From Hordeum vulgare subsp. vulgare (Eukaryota > Streptophyta > Magnoliopsida > Poales > Poaceae), in assembly GCF_904849725.1 (NCBI RefSeq), contig NC_058519.1:576722669-576786668 (forward strand): 64,000 nucleotides of DNA. Direction: 5' to 3'. Within the stretch, counting starts at the first letter, position 1. Every line of letters starts with the position of its first letter. The translations under genes and the position numbers were made by a program. Of this stretch, positions 10,798-22,088 are shown piece by piece. The notes below the pieces were generated by a model. The model was not told the DNA's origin. It searched no databases and was given only the letters and a program-made list of their open reading frames with translations.

Positions 10798-10921
10798 CTT
10801 TTTAAATATATTTTTGCGCCACGTGACAAGGATGACGCGGGACCGTGATCTATATGACCTCATTTTCTTATTTTTGACGATTACTGTGTGACTTTTCCCA
10901 CCGCGCTTGACACCCAACGAC

Positions 10922-11035
<114 letters not shown>

Positions 11036-11071
11036 GGGCAAGCATAAGGAACAAATAGATAGTTGCATGTC

Positions 11072-11191
11072 GGATGCGATCATACCAGCACTAAAGCACC
11101 GGATCCCATCAGAACTCCGAAGTTAAGCGTGCTTGGACGAGAGTAGTACTAGGATGGGTGACCTCCTGGGAAGTCCTCGTGTTGCATTCCC
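11072..11191 (+). rRNA. 5S rRNA: 5S rRNA gene, G66A
   Basis: G66A just before the intermediate element; first unit after repeat A. Confidence 0.95.
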
Positions 11192-11372
11192 CTTTTTAAA
11201 TATATTTTTGCGCCACGTGACAAGGATGACGCGGGACCGTGATCTATATGACCTCATTTTCTTATTTTTGACGATTACTGTGTGACTTTTCCCACCGCGC
11301 TTGACACCCAACGACTAGTAGTAGTAGTAGTAGTAGGGGCAAGCATAAGGAACAAATAGATAGTTGCATGTC

Positions 11373-11492
11373 GGATGCGATCATACCAGCACTAAAGCAC
11401 CATATCCCATCAGAACTTCGAAGTTAAGCGTGCTTGGGCGAGAGTAGTACTAGGATGGGTGACCTCCTGGGAAGTCCTCGTGTTGCATTCCC
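11373..11492 (+). rRNA. 5S rRNA: 5S rRNA gene, G30A G31T C46T
   Basis: CACCATATCCC at 27-36 removes the BamHI site; related to 19481 and 22270. Confidence 0.95.
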
Positions 11493-11682
11493 CTTTTTAA
11501 ATATATTTTTGCGCCACGTGACAAGGATGACGCGGTAGCCTGATCTATATGACCTCATTTTCTTATTTTTGACGATTACTGTGTGACTTTTCCCACCGCG
11601 CTTGACACCCAACGACTAGTAGTAGTAGTAGTAGTAGTAGTAGTAGGGGCAAGCATAAGGAACAAATAGATAGTTGCATGTC

Positions 11683-11802
11683 GGATGCGATCATACCAGC
11701 ACTAAAGCACCGGATCCCATCAGAACTCCGAAGTTAAGCGTGCTTGGGCGAGAGTAGTACTAGGATGGGTGACCTCCTGGGAAGTCCTCGTGTTGCATTT
11801 CC
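11683..11802 (+). rRNA. 5S rRNA: 5S rRNA gene, C118T
   Basis: Single change in the terminal stem. Confidence 0.96.
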
Positions 11803-11986
11803 CTTTTTAAATATATTTTTGCGCCACGTGACAAGGATGACGCGGGAGCGTGATCTATATGACCTCATTTTCTTATTTTTGACGATTACTGTGTGACTTT
11901 TCCCACCGCGCTTGACACCCAACGACTAGTAGTAGTAGTAGTAGTAGTAGGGGCAAGCATAAGGAACAAATAGATAGTTGCATGTC

Positions 11987-12106
11987 GGATGCGATCATAC
12001 CAGCACTAAAGCACCGGATCCCATCAGAACTCCGAAGTTAAGCGTGCTTGGGCGAGAGTAGTACTAGGATGGGTGACCTCCTGGGAAGTCCTCGTGTTGC
12101 ATTCCC
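11987..12106 (+). rRNA. 5S rRNA: 5S rRNA gene, consensus
   Basis: Matches consensus throughout. Confidence 0.97.
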
Positions 12107-12293
12107 CTTTTTAAATATATTTTTGCGCCACGTGACAAGGATGACGCGGGAGCGTGATCTATATGACCTCATTTTCTTATTTTTGACGATTACTGTGTGA
12201 CTTTTCCCACCGCGCTTGACACCCAACGACTAGTAGTAGTAGTAGTAGTAGTAGTAGGGGCAAGCATAAGGAACAAATAGATAGTTGCATGTC

Positions 12294-12413
12294 GGATGCG
12301 ATCATACCAGCACTAAAGCACCGGATCCCATCAGAACTCCAAAGTTAAGCGTGCTTGGGCGAGAGTAGTACTAGGATGGGTGACCTCCTGGGAAGTCCTC
12401 GTGTTGCATTCCC
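12294..12413 (+). rRNA. 5S rRNA: 5S rRNA gene, G48A
   Basis: CpG transition G48A; CACGTGATA in the spacer. Confidence 0.96.
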
Positions 12414-12594
12414 CTTTTTAAATATATTTTTGCGCCACGTGATAAGGATGACGCGGGAGCGTGATCTATATGACCTCATTTTCTTATTTTTGACGATTAC
12501 TGTGTGACTTTTCCCACCGCGCTTGACACCCAACGACTAGTAGTAGTAGTAGTAGTAGGGGCAAGCATAAGGAACAAATAGATAGTTGCATGTC

Positions 12595-12714
12595 GGATGC
12601 GATCATACCAGCACTAAAGCACCGGATCCCATCAGAACTCCGAAGTTAAGCGTGCTTGGGCGAGAGTAGTACTAGGATGGGTGACCTCCTGGGAAGTCCT
12701 CGTGTTGCATTCCC
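12595..12714 (+). rRNA. 5S rRNA: 5S rRNA gene, consensus
   Basis: Matches consensus throughout. Confidence 0.97.
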
Positions 12715-12901
12715 CTTTTTAAATATATTTTTGCGCCACGTGACAAGGATGACGCGGGAGCGTGATCTATATGACCTCATTTTCTTATTTTTGACGATTA
12801 CTGTGTGACTTTTTCCACCGCGCTTGACACCCAACGACTAGTAGTAGTAGTAGTAGTAGTAGTAGGGGCAAGCATAAGGAACAAATAGATAGTTGCATGT
12901 C

Positions 12902-13021
12902 GGATGCGATCATACCAGCACTAAAGCACCGGATCCCATCAGAACTTCGAAGTTAAGCGTGCTTGGGCGAGAGTAGTACTAGGATGAGTGACCTCCTGGG
13001 AAGTCCTCGTGTTGCATTCCC
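12902..13021 (+). rRNA. 5S rRNA: 5S rRNA gene, C46T G86A
   Basis: Third member of the 3289/8240 type; marks the start of a partial repeat-A relative. Confidence 0.95.
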
Positions 13022-13208
13022 CTTTTTAAATATATTTTTGCACCACGTGACAAGGATGACGCGGGACCGTGATCTATATGACCTCATTTTCTTATTTTTG
13101 ACGATTACTGTGTGACTTTTCCCACCGCGCTTGACACCCAACGACTAGTAGTAGTAGTAGTAGTAGTAGTAGGGGCAAGCATAAGGAACAAATAGATAGT
13201 TGCATGTC

Positions 13209-13328
13209 GGATGCGATCATACCAGCACTAAAGCACCGGATCCCATCAGAACTACGAAGTTAAGCGTGCTTGGGCGAGAGTAGTACTAGGATGGGTGACC
13301 TCCTGGGAAGTCCTCGTGTTGCATTCCC
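13209..13328 (+). rRNA. 5S rRNA: 5S rRNA gene, C46A
   Basis: Third member of the 3593/8538 type. Confidence 0.96.
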
Positions 13329-13505
13329 CTTTTTAAATATATTTTTCGCCACGTGACAAGGATGACGCGGGAGCGTGATCTATATGACCTCATTTTCTTA
13401 TTTTTGACGATTACTGTGTGACTTTTCCCACCGCGCTTGACACCCAACGACTAGTAGTAGTAGTAGTAGCGGCAAACATAAAGAACAAATAGATAGTTGC
13501 ATGTC

Positions 13506-13608
13506 GGATGCGATCATACCAGCACTAAAGCACCGGATCCCATCAGAACTCCGAAGTTAAGCGTGCTTGGGCGAGAGTCCTCCTGGGAAGTCCTCGTGTT
13601 GCATTCCC
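13506..13608 (+). pseudogene. 5S rRNA: 5S rRNA pseudogene, 17-nt deletion
   Basis: GAGAGT joins CCTCCTGGG, deleting about positions 74-90, which removes the first half of box C. 103 nt remain. Confidence 0.9.
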
Positions 13609-13732
13609 CTTTTTAAATATATTTTTGCGCCCCGTGACAAGGATGACGCGGGACCGTGATCTATATGACCTCATTTTCTTATTTTTGACGATTACTGTGT
13701 GACTTTTGCCACCGCGCTTGACACCCAACAAC

Positions 13733-13768
<36 letters not shown>

Positions 13769-13804
13769 GGGCAAGCATAAGGAACAAATAGATAGTTGCA
13801 TGTC

Positions 13805-13921
13805 GGATGCGATCATAGCAGCACTAAAGCACCGGATCCCATCAGAACTCCGAAGTTAAGCGTGCTTGGGCGAGAGTAGTACTAGGATTGACCTCCTGGG
13901 AAGTCCTCGTGTTGCATTCGT
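13805..13921 (+). rRNA. 5S rRNA: 5S rRNA gene, degraded, 3-nt deletion in box C
   Basis: Lacks GGG 85-87 in box C, has C14G, and its 3' end reads TTCGT instead of TTCCC, breaking the terminal stem. Probably inactive. Confidence 0.85.
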
Positions 13922-14045
13922 GTTTTTAAATATATTTTTGCGCCACGTGACAAGGATGACGCGGGAGCGTGATCTATATGACCACATTTTCTTATTTTTG
14001 ACGATTACTGTGTGACTTTTCCCACCGCGCTTGACACCCAACGAC

Positions 14046-14078
<33 letters not shown>

Positions 14079-14110
14079 GGGCAAGCATAAGGAACAAATA
14101 GATAGTTGCA

Positions 14111-14141
14111 ACCTCCTGGGAAGTCCTCGTGTTGCATTCCC
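14111..14141 (+). pseudogene. 5S rRNA: 5S rRNA 3' fragment
   Basis: Only positions 90-120 remain, joined to a leader ending GTTGCA. The 5' 89 nt and the last four leader bases are gone. Identical lesion at 16761. Confidence 0.9.
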
Positions 14142-14265
14142 CTTTTTAAATATATTTTTGCGCCCCGTGACAAGGATGACGCGGGACCGTGATCTATATG
14201 ACCTCATTTTCTTATTTTTGACGATTACTGTGTGACTTTTCCCACCGCGCTTGACACCCAACAAC

Positions 14266-14298
<33 letters not shown>

Positions 14299-14334
14299 GG
14301 GCAAGCATAAGGAACAAATAGATAGTTGCATGTC

Positions 14335-14454
14335 GGATGCGATCATACCAGCACTAAAGCACCGGATCCCATGAGAACTCCGAAGTTAAGCGTGCTTGGG
14401 CGAGAGTAGTACTAGGATGGGTGACCTCCTGGGAAGTCCTCGTGTTGCATTCCC
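14335..14454 (+). rRNA. 5S rRNA: 5S rRNA gene, C39G
   Basis: C39G; the base after position 120 is G, then T5. Confidence 0.95.
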
Positions 14455-14578
14455 GTTTTTAAATATATTTTTGCGCCACGTGACAAGGATGACGCGGGAG
14501 CGTGATCTATATGACCACATTTTCTTATTTTTGACGATTACTGTGTGACTTTTCCCACCGCGCTTGACACCCAACGAC

Positions 14579-14614
<36 letters not shown>

Positions 14615-14650
14615 GGGCAAGCATAAGGAACAAATAGATAGTTGCATGTC

Positions 14651-14793
14651 GGATGCGATCATACTAGCACTAAAGCACGAGATCCCATCAGAACTCCGAA
14701 GTTAAGCGTGCTTGGGCGAGAGTAGTACTAGGATGGGTGAGAGAGTAGTACTAGGATGGGTGACCTCCTGGGAAGTCCTCGTGTTGCATTCCC
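14651..14793 (+). rRNA. 5S rRNA: 5S rRNA gene with 23-nt internal duplication
   Basis: Positions 68-90 duplicated; C15T, C29G, G30A. Likely non-functional. Confidence 0.9.
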
Positions 14794-14974
14794 CTTTTTA
14801 ACTATATTTTTGCGCCACGTGACAAGGATGACGCGGGAGCGTGATCTATATGACCTCATTTTCTTATTTTTGACGTTTACTGTGTGACTTTTCCCACCGC
14901 GCTTGACACCCAACGACTAGTAATAGTAGTAGTAGTAGGGGCAAGCATAAGGAACAAATAGATAGTTGCATGTC

Positions 14975-15094
14975 GGATGCGATCATACCAGCACTAAAGC
15001 ACCGGATCCCATCAGAACTCCGAAGTTAAGCGTGCTTGGGCGAGAGTAGTACTACGATGGGTGACCTCCTGGGAAGTCCTCGTGTTGCATTCCC
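14975..15094 (+). rRNA. 5S rRNA: 5S rRNA gene, G81C
   Basis: G81C in box C; spacer reads CCCGCCGCG, a marker of later G81C units; (TAG)18 follows. Confidence 0.95.
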
Positions 15095-15218
15095 CTTTTT
15101 AAATATATTTTTGCGCCACGTGACAAGGATGACGAGGGACCGTGATCTATATGACCTCATTTTCTTATTTTTGACGATTATTGTGTGACTTTTCCCGCCG
15201 CGCTTGACACCCAACGAC

Positions 15219-15272
<54 letters not shown>
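15219..15272 (+). repeat. (TAG)18 microsatellite
   Basis: Expanded tract downstream of a G81C gene, before the internally deleted gene at 15309. Confidence 0.93.
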
Positions 15273-15308
15273 GGGCAAGCATAAGGAACAAATAGATAGT
15301 TGCATGTC

Positions 15309-15368
15309 GGATGCGATCAAACAGCACTAAAGCACCGGATCCCATAGAAGTCCTCGTGTTGCATTCCC
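15309..15368 (+). pseudogene. 5S rRNA: 5S rRNA pseudogene, internal deletion of 59 nt
   Basis: AAAC-family 5' end, then CCCAT joins AGAAGTCC, removing about positions 39-97. Box A, the intermediate element and box C are lost. 60 nt remain. Confidence 0.92.
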
Positions 15369-15546
15369 CTTTTTAAATATATTTTTGCGCCACATGACAA
15401 GGATGACGCGGGAGCGTGATCTATATGACCTCATTTTCTTATTTTTGACGATTACTGTGTGACTTTTCCCACCGCGCTTGACACCCAACGACTAGTAGTA
15501 GTAGTAGTAGGGGTAAGCATAAGGAACAAATAGATAGTTGCATGTC

Positions 15547-15666
15547 GGATGCGATCATACCAGCACTAAAGCACCGGATCCCATCAGAACTCTGAAGTTA
15601 AGCGTGCTTGGGCGAGAGTAGTACTAGGATGGGTGACCTCCTGGGAAGTCCTCGTGTTGCATTCCC
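15547..15666 (+). rRNA. 5S rRNA: 5S rRNA gene, C47T
   Basis: Relative of 5432 and 10377. Confidence 0.96.
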
Positions 15667-15847
15667 CTTTTTAAATATATTTTTGCGCCACGTGACAAGG
15701 ATGACGCGGGAGCGTGATCTATATGACCTCATTTTCTTATTTTTGACGATTACTGTGTGACTTTTCCCACCGCGCTTGACACCCAACGACTAGTAGTAGT
15801 AGTAGTAGTAGGGGCAAGCATAAGGAACAAATAGATAGTTGCATGTC

Positions 15848-15967
15848 AGATGCGATTATACCAGCACTAAAGCACCGGATCCCATCAGAACTCCGAAGTT
15901 AACCGTGCTTGGGCGAGAGTAGTACTAGGATGGGTGACCTCCTGGGAAGTCCTCGTGTTGCATTCCC
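15848..15967 (+). rRNA. 5S rRNA: 5S rRNA gene, G1A C10T G56C, chimeric unit
   Basis: Gene of the 5733 type followed by a spacer of the 1778 type (TTTTTCCCC, GCGGCAAACATAAAG). The unit looks recombinant. Confidence 0.94.
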
Positions 15968-16144
15968 CTTTTTAAATATATTTTTCCCCACGTGACAAGG
16001 ATGACGCGGGAGCGTGATCTATATGACCTCATTTTCTTATTTTTGACGATTACTGTGTGACTTTTCCCACCGCGCTTGACACCCAACGACTAGTAGTAGT
16101 AGTAGTAGCGGCAAACATAAAGAACAAATAGATAGTTGCATGTC

Positions 16145-16264
16145 GGATGCGATCATACCAGCACTAAAGCACCGGATCCCATCAGAACTCCGAAGTTAAG
16201 CGTGCTTGGGCGAGAGTAGTACTAGGATGGGTGACCTCCTGGGAAGTCCTCGTGTTGCATTCCC
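16145..16264 (+). rRNA. 5S rRNA: 5S rRNA gene, consensus
   Basis: Matches consensus; CCCGTG-type spacer. Confidence 0.97.
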
Positions 16265-16454
16265 CTTTTTAAATATATTTTTGCGCCCCGTGACAAGGAT
16301 GACGCGGGACCGTGATCTATATGACCTCATTTTCTTATTTTTGACGATTACTGTGTGACTTTTCCCACCGCGCTTGACACCCAACAACTAGTAGTAGTAG
16401 TAGTAGTAGTAGTAGTAGGGGCAAGCATAAGGAACAAATAGATAGTTGCATGTC

Positions 16455-16574
16455 GGATGCGATCATACCAGCACTAAAGCACCGGATCCCATCAGAACTC
16501 CGAAGTTAAGCGTGCTTGGGCGAGAGTAGTACTAGGATGGGTGACCTCCTGGGAAGTCCTCGTGTTGCATTCCC
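16455..16574 (+). rRNA. 5S rRNA: 5S rRNA gene, consensus
   Basis: Matches consensus; spacer has GACCACATT, a marker shared with 545 and 4185. Confidence 0.97.
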
Positions 16575-16760
16575 CTTTTTAAATATATTTTTGCGCCACG
16601 TGACAAGGATGACGCGGGAGCGTGATCTATATGACCACATTTTCTTATTTTTGACGATTACTGTGTGACTTTTCCCACCGCGCTTGACACCCAACGACTA
16701 GTAGTAGTAGTAGTAGTAGTAGTAGTAGGGGCAAGCATAAGGAACAAATAGATAGTTGCA

Positions 16761-16791
16761 ACCTCCTGGGAAGTCCTCGTGTTGCATTCCC
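16761..16791 (+). pseudogene. 5S rRNA: 5S rRNA 3' fragment
   Basis: Positions 90-120 only, same GTTGCA/ACCTCC junction as 14111, so one event was later duplicated. Confidence 0.9.
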
Positions 16792-16915
16792 CTTTTTAAA
16801 TATATTTTTGCGCCCCGTGACAAGGATGACGCGGGACCGTGATCTATATGACCTCATTTTCTTATTTTTGACGATTACTGTGTGACTTTTCCCACCGCGC
16901 TTGACACCCAACAAC

Positions 16916-16951
<36 letters not shown>

Positions 16952-16987
16952 GGGCAAGCATAAGGAACAAATAGATAGTTGCATGTC

Positions 16988-17107
16988 GGATGCGATCATA
17001 CCAGCACTAAAGCACCGGATCCCATCAGAACTCCGAAGTTAAGCGTGCTTGGGCGAGAGTAGTACTAGGATGGGTGACCTCCTGGGAAGTCCTCGTGTTG
17101 CATTCCC
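16988..17107 (+). rRNA. 5S rRNA: 5S rRNA gene, consensus
   Basis: Matches consensus; GACCACATT and CAACAACTAG markers combine two spacer types. Confidence 0.97.
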
Positions 17108-17297
17108 CTTTTTAAATATATTTTTGCGCCACGTGACAAGGATGACGCGGGAGCGTGATCTATATGACCACATTTTCTTATTTTTGACGATTACTGTGTG
17201 ACTTTTCCCACCGCGCTTGACACCCAACAACTAGTAGTAGTAGTAGTAGTAGTAGTAGTAGGGGCAAGCATAAGGAACAAATAGATAGTTGCATGTC

Positions 17298-17417
17298 GGA
17301 TGCGATCATACCAGCACTAAAGCACCGGATCCCATCAGAACTCTGAAGTTAAGCGTGCTTGGGCGAGAGTAGTACTAGGATGGGTGACCTCCTGGGAAGT
17401 CCTCGTGTTGCATTCCC
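17298..17417 (+). rRNA. 5S rRNA: 5S rRNA gene, C47T
   Basis: C47T; G after position 120, as at 14335. Confidence 0.96.
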
Positions 17418-17607
17418 GTTTTTAAATATATTTTTGCGCCACGTGACAAGGATGACGCGGGAGCGTGATCTATATGACCACATTTTCTTATTTTTGACGA
17501 TTACTGTGTGACTTTTCCCACCGCGCTTGACACCCAACGACTAGTAGTAGTAGTAGTAGTAGTAGTAGTAGGGGCAAGCATAAGGAACAAATAGATAGTT
17601 GCATGTC

Positions 17608-17750
17608 GGATGCGATCATACCAGCACTAAAGCACCAGATCCCATCAGAACTCCGAAGTTAAGCGTGCTTGGGCGAGAGTAGTACTAGGATGGGTGAGAG
17701 AGTAGTACTAGGATGGGTGACCTCCTGGGAAGTCCTCGTGTTGCATTCCC
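17608..17750 (+). rRNA. 5S rRNA: 5S rRNA gene with 23-nt internal duplication
   Basis: Positions 68-90 duplicated; G30A. Last of five. Shares TTTTTAACTATA spacer start with 14651. Confidence 0.9.
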
Positions 17751-17931
17751 CTTTTTAACTATATTTTTGCGCCACGTGACAAGGATGACGCGGGAGCGTG
17801 ATCTATATGACCTCATTTTCTTATTTTTGACGTTTACTGTGTGACTTTTCCCACCGCGCTTGACACCCAACGACTAGTAATAGTAGTAGTAGTAGGGGCA
17901 AGCATAAGGAACAAATAGATAGTTGCATGTC

Positions 17932-18051
17932 GGATGCGATCATACCAGCACTAAAGCACCGGATCCCATCAGAACTCCGAAGTTAAGCGTGCTTGGGCGA
18001 GAGTAGTACTACGATGGGTGACCTCCTGGGAAGTCCTCGTGTTGCATTCCC
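17932..18051 (+). rRNA. 5S rRNA: 5S rRNA gene, G81C
   Basis: Relative of 14975; CCCGCCGCG spacer marker. Confidence 0.95.
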
Positions 18052-18175
18052 CTTTTTAAATATATTTTTGCGCCACGTGACAAGGATGACGCGGGACCGT
18101 GATCTATATGACCTCATTTTCTTATTTTTGACGATTATTGTGTGACTTTTCCCGCCGCGCTTGACACCCAACGAC

Positions 18176-18217
<42 letters not shown>

Positions 18218-18253
18218 GGGCAAGCATAAGGAACAAATAGATAGTTGCATGTC

Positions 18254-18372
18254 GGATGCGATCAAACAGCACTAAAGCACCGGATCCCATCAGAACTCCG
18301 AAGTTAAGCGTGCTTGGGCGAGAGTAGTAGTAGGATGGGTGACCTCCTGGGAAGTCCTCGTGTTGCATTCCC
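18254..18372 (+). rRNA. 5S rRNA: 5S rRNA gene, 1-nt deletion near 14, C78G
   Basis: AAAC family with C78G; first unit of higher-order repeat B. CACATG in its spacer. Confidence 0.93.
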
Positions 18373-18550
18373 CTTTTTAAATATATTTTTGCGCCACATG
18401 ACAAGGATGACGCGGGAGCGTGATCTATATGACCTCATTTTCTTATTTTTGACGATTACTGTGTGACTTTTCCCACCGCGCTTGACACCCAACGACTAGT
18501 AGTAGTAGTAGTAGGGGTAAGCATAAGGAACAAATAGATAGTTGCATGTC

Positions 18551-18670
18551 GGATGCGATCATACCAGCACTAAAGCACCGGATCCCATCAGAACTCTGAA
18601 GTTAAGCGTGCTTGGGCGAGAGTAGTACTAGGATGGGTGACCTCCTGGGAAGTCCTCGTGTTGCATTCCC
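18551..18670 (+). rRNA. 5S rRNA: 5S rRNA gene, C47T
   Basis: Second unit of repeat B; partners 21349, 26056, 31731, 37350. Confidence 0.96.
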
Positions 18671-18854
18671 CTTTTTAAATATATTTTTGCGCCACGTGAC
18701 AAGGATGACGCGGGAGCGTGATCTATATGACCTCATTTTCTTATTTTTGACGATTACTGTGTGACTTTTCCCACCGCGCTTGACACCCAACGACTAGTAG
18801 TAGTAGTAGTAGTAGTAGGGGCAAGCATAAGGAACAAATAGATAGTTGCATGTC

Positions 18855-18974
18855 AGATGCGATCATACCAGCACTAAAGCACCGGATCCCATCAGAACTC
18901 CGAAGTTAACCGTGCTTGGGCGAGAGTAGTACTAGGATGGGTGACCTCCTGGGAAGTCCTCGTGTTGCATTCCC
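18855..18974 (+). rRNA. 5S rRNA: 5S rRNA gene, G1A G56C
   Basis: Third unit of repeat B; change in box A. Confidence 0.95.
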
Positions 18975-19098
18975 CTTTTTAAATATATTTTTGCGCCACG
19001 TGACAAGGATGACACGGGACCGTGATCTATATGACCTCATTTTCTTATTTTTGACGATTACTGTGTGACTTTTCCCACCGCGCTTGACACCCAACGAC

Positions 19099-19143
<45 letters not shown>

Positions 19144-19179
19144 GGGCAAGCATAAGGAACAAATAGATAGTTGCATGTC

Positions 19180-19299
19180 GGATGCGATCATACCAGCACT
19201 AAAGCACCGGATCCCATCAGAACTCCGAAGTTAAGCGTGCTTGCGCGAGAGTAGTACTAGTATGGGTGACCTCCTGGGAAGTCCTCGTGTTGCATTCCC
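19180..19299 (+). rRNA. 5S rRNA: 5S rRNA gene, G65C G82T
   Basis: G82T in box C is shared by repeat B partners; G65C is private. Confidence 0.95.
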
Positions 19300-19480
19300 C
19301 TTTTTAAATATATTTTTGCGCCACGTGACAAGGATGACGCGGGACCGTGATCTATATGACCTCATTTTCTTATTTTTGACGATTACTGTGTGACTTTTCC
19401 CACCGCGCTTGACACCCAACGACTAGTAGTAGTAGTAGTAGTAGGGGCAAGCATAAGGAACAAATAGATAGTTGCATGTC

Positions 19481-19600
19481 CGATGCGATCATACCAGCAC
19501 TAAAGCACCATATCCCATCAGAACTCCGAAGTTAAGCGTGCTTGGGCGAGAGTAGTACTAGGATGGGTGACCTCCTGGGAAGTCCTCGTGTTGCATTCCC
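19481..19600 (+). rRNA. 5S rRNA: 5S rRNA gene, G1C G30A G31T
   Basis: Start nucleotide C and no BamHI site; partners 22270, 26965, 32640, 38259. Confidence 0.94.
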
Positions 19601-19784
19601 CTTTTTAAATATATTTTTGCGCCACGTGACAAGGATGACGCGGGAGCCTGATCTATATGACCTCATTTTCCTATTTTTGACGATTACTGTGTGACTTTTC
19701 CCACCACGCTTGACACCCAACGACTAGTAGTAGTAGTAGTAGTAGTAGGGGCAAGCATAAGGAACAAATAGATAGTTGCATGTC

Positions 19785-19904
19785 GGATGCGATCATACCA
19801 GCACTAAAGCACCGGATCCCATCAGAACTCCGAAGTTAAGCGTGCTTGGGCGAGATTAGTACTAGGATGGGTGACCTCCTGGAAAGTCCTCGTGTTGCAT
19901 TCCC
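19785..19904 (+). rRNA. 5S rRNA: 5S rRNA gene, G72T G99A
   Basis: G72T in the intermediate element is the family marker; G99A is private. Confidence 0.95.
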
Positions 19905-20091
19905 CTTTTTAAATATATTTTTGCGCCACGTGACAAGGATGACGCGGGAGCGTGATCTATATGACCTCATTTTCTTATTTTTGACGATTACTGTGTGACT
20001 TTTCCCACCGCGCTTGACACCCAACGACTAGTAGTAGTAGTAGTAGTAGTAGTAGGGGCAAGCATAAGGAACAAATAGATAGTTGCATGTC

Positions 20092-20211
20092 GGATGCGAT
20101 CATACCAGCACTAAAGCACCGGATCCCATCAGAACTCTGAAGTTAAGCGTGCTTGGGCGAGAGTAGTACTAGGATGGGTGACCTCCTGGGAAGTCCTCGT
20201 GTTGCATTCCC
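20092..20211 (+). rRNA. 5S rRNA: 5S rRNA gene, C47T
   Basis: Partner of 24808, 29798, 35482; spacer reads CAACCACTAG. Confidence 0.96.
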
Positions 20212-20392
20212 CTTTTTAAATATATTTTTGCGCCACGTGACAAGGATGACGCGGGACCGTGATCTATATGACCTCATTTTCTTATTTTTGACGATTACTG
20301 TGTGACTTTTCCCACCGCGCTTGACACCCAACCACTAGTAGTAGTAGTAGTAGTAGGGGCAAGCATAAGGAACAAATAGATAGTTGCATGTC

Positions 20393-20512
20393 GGATGCGA
20401 TCATACCAGCACTAAAGCACCGGATCCCATCAGAACTCCGAAGTTAAGCGTGCTTGGGCGAGAGTAGTACTAGGATGGGTGACCTCCTGGGAAGTCCTCT
20501 TGTTGCATTCCC
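20393..20512 (+). rRNA. 5S rRNA: 5S rRNA gene, G108T
   Basis: CCTCTTG marker; partners 25109, 30099, 36391 and the 3' half of 30782. Confidence 0.96.
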
Positions 20513-20693
20513 CTTTTTAAATATATTTTTGCGCCACGTGACAAGGATGACGCAGGACCGTGATCTATATGACCTCATTTTCTTATTTTTGACGATTACT
20601 GTGTGACTTTTCCCACCGCGCTTGACACCCAACGACTAGTAGTAGTAGTAGTAGTAGGGGCAAGCATAAGGAACAAATAGATAGTTGCATGTC

Positions 20694-20813
20694 GGATGCG
20701 ATCATACCAGCACTAAAGCACCGGATCCCATCAGAACTCCGAAGTTAAGCGTGCTTGGGCGAGAGTAGTACTACGATGGGTGACCTCCTCGGAAGTCCTC
20801 GTGTTGCATTCCC
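20694..20813 (+). rRNA. 5S rRNA: 5S rRNA gene, G81C G97C
   Basis: Both ends of box C changed; followed by (TAG)26. Confidence 0.94.
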
Positions 20814-20937
20814 CTTTTTAAATATATTTTTGCGCCACGTGACAAGGATGACGCGGGACCGTGATCTATATGACCTCATTTTCTTATTTTTGACGATTAT
20901 TGTGTGACTTTTCCCGCCGCGCTTGACACCCAACGAC

Positions 20938-21015
<78 letters not shown>
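20938..21015 (+). repeat. (TAG)26 microsatellite
   Basis: Downstream of the G81C+G97C gene that ends higher-order repeat B copy 1. Confidence 0.94.
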
Positions 21016-21051
21016 GGGCAAGCATAAGGAACAAATAGATAGTTGCATGTC

Positions 21052-21170
21052 GGATGCGATCAAACAGCACTAAAGCACCGGATCCCATCAGAACTCCGAA
21101 GTTAAGCGTGCTTGGGCGAGAGTAGTAGTAGGATGGGTGACCTCCTGGGAAGTCCTCGTGTTGCATTCCC
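21052..21170 (+). rRNA. 5S rRNA: 5S rRNA gene, 1-nt deletion near 14, C78G
   Basis: AAAC family; opens repeat B copy 2. Confidence 0.93.
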
Positions 21171-21348
21171 CTTTTTAAATATATTTTTGCGCCACATGAC
21201 AAGGATGACGCGGGAGCGTGATCTATATGACCTCATTTTCTTATTTTTGACGATTACTGTGTGACTTTTCCCACCGCGCTTGACACCCAACGACTAGTAG
21301 TAGTAGTAGTAGGGGTAAGCATAAGGAACAAATAGATAGTTGCATGTC

Positions 21349-21468
21349 GGATGCGATCATACCAGCACTAAAGCACCGGATCCCATCAGAACTCTGAAGT
21401 TAAGCGTGCTTGGGCGAGAGTAGTACTAGGATGGGTGACCTCCTGGGAAGTCCTCGTGTTGCATTCCC
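21349..21468 (+). rRNA. 5S rRNA: 5S rRNA gene, C47T
   Basis: Partner of 18551; spacer GGGGTAAGC. Confidence 0.96.
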
Positions 21469-21649
21469 CTTTTTAAATATATTTTTGCGCCACGTGACAA
21501 GGATGACGCGGGAGCGTGATCTATATGACCTCATTTTCTTATTTTTGACGATTACTGTGTGACTTTTCCCACCGCGCTTGACACCCAACGACTAGTAGTA
21601 GTAGTAGTAGTAGGGGCAAGCATAAGGAACAAATAGATAGTTGCATGTC

Positions 21650-21769
21650 AGATGCGATCATACCAGCACTAAAGCACCGGATCCCATCAGAACTCCGAAG
21701 TTAACCGTGCTTGGGCGAGAGTAGTACTAGGATGGGTGACCTCCTGGGAAGTCCTCGTGTTGCATTCCC
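21650..21769 (+). rRNA. 5S rRNA: 5S rRNA gene, G1A G56C
   Basis: Partner of 18855. Confidence 0.95.
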
Positions 21770-21893
21770 CTTTTTAAATATATTTTTGCGCCACGTGACA
21801 AGGATGACGCGGGACCGTGATCTATATGACCTCATTTTCTTATTTTTGACGATTACTGTGTGACTTTTCCCACCGCGCTTGACACCCAACGAC

Positions 21894-21932
<39 letters not shown>

Positions 21933-21968
21933 GGGCAAGCATAAGGAACAAATAGATAGTTGCATGTC

Positions 21969-22088
21969 GGATGCGATCATACCAGCACTAAAGCACCGGA
22001 TCCCATCAGAACTCCGAAGTTAAGCGTGCTTGGGCGAGAGTAGTACTAGTATGGGTGACCTCCTGGGAAGTCCTCGTGTTGCATTCCC
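21969..22088 (+). rRNA. 5S rRNA: 5S rRNA gene, G82T
   Basis: Partner of 19180 without G65C. Confidence 0.95.

Larger units (their letters stand above)
18254..21051 (+). repeat. Higher-order repeat B, copy 1 (9 units)
   Basis: Begins with the 1-nt-deleted C78G copy and ends with the G81C+G97C copy followed by a long TAG tract. Compared with the next block it lacks the units corresponding to 22884-24501. Confidence 0.85.
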
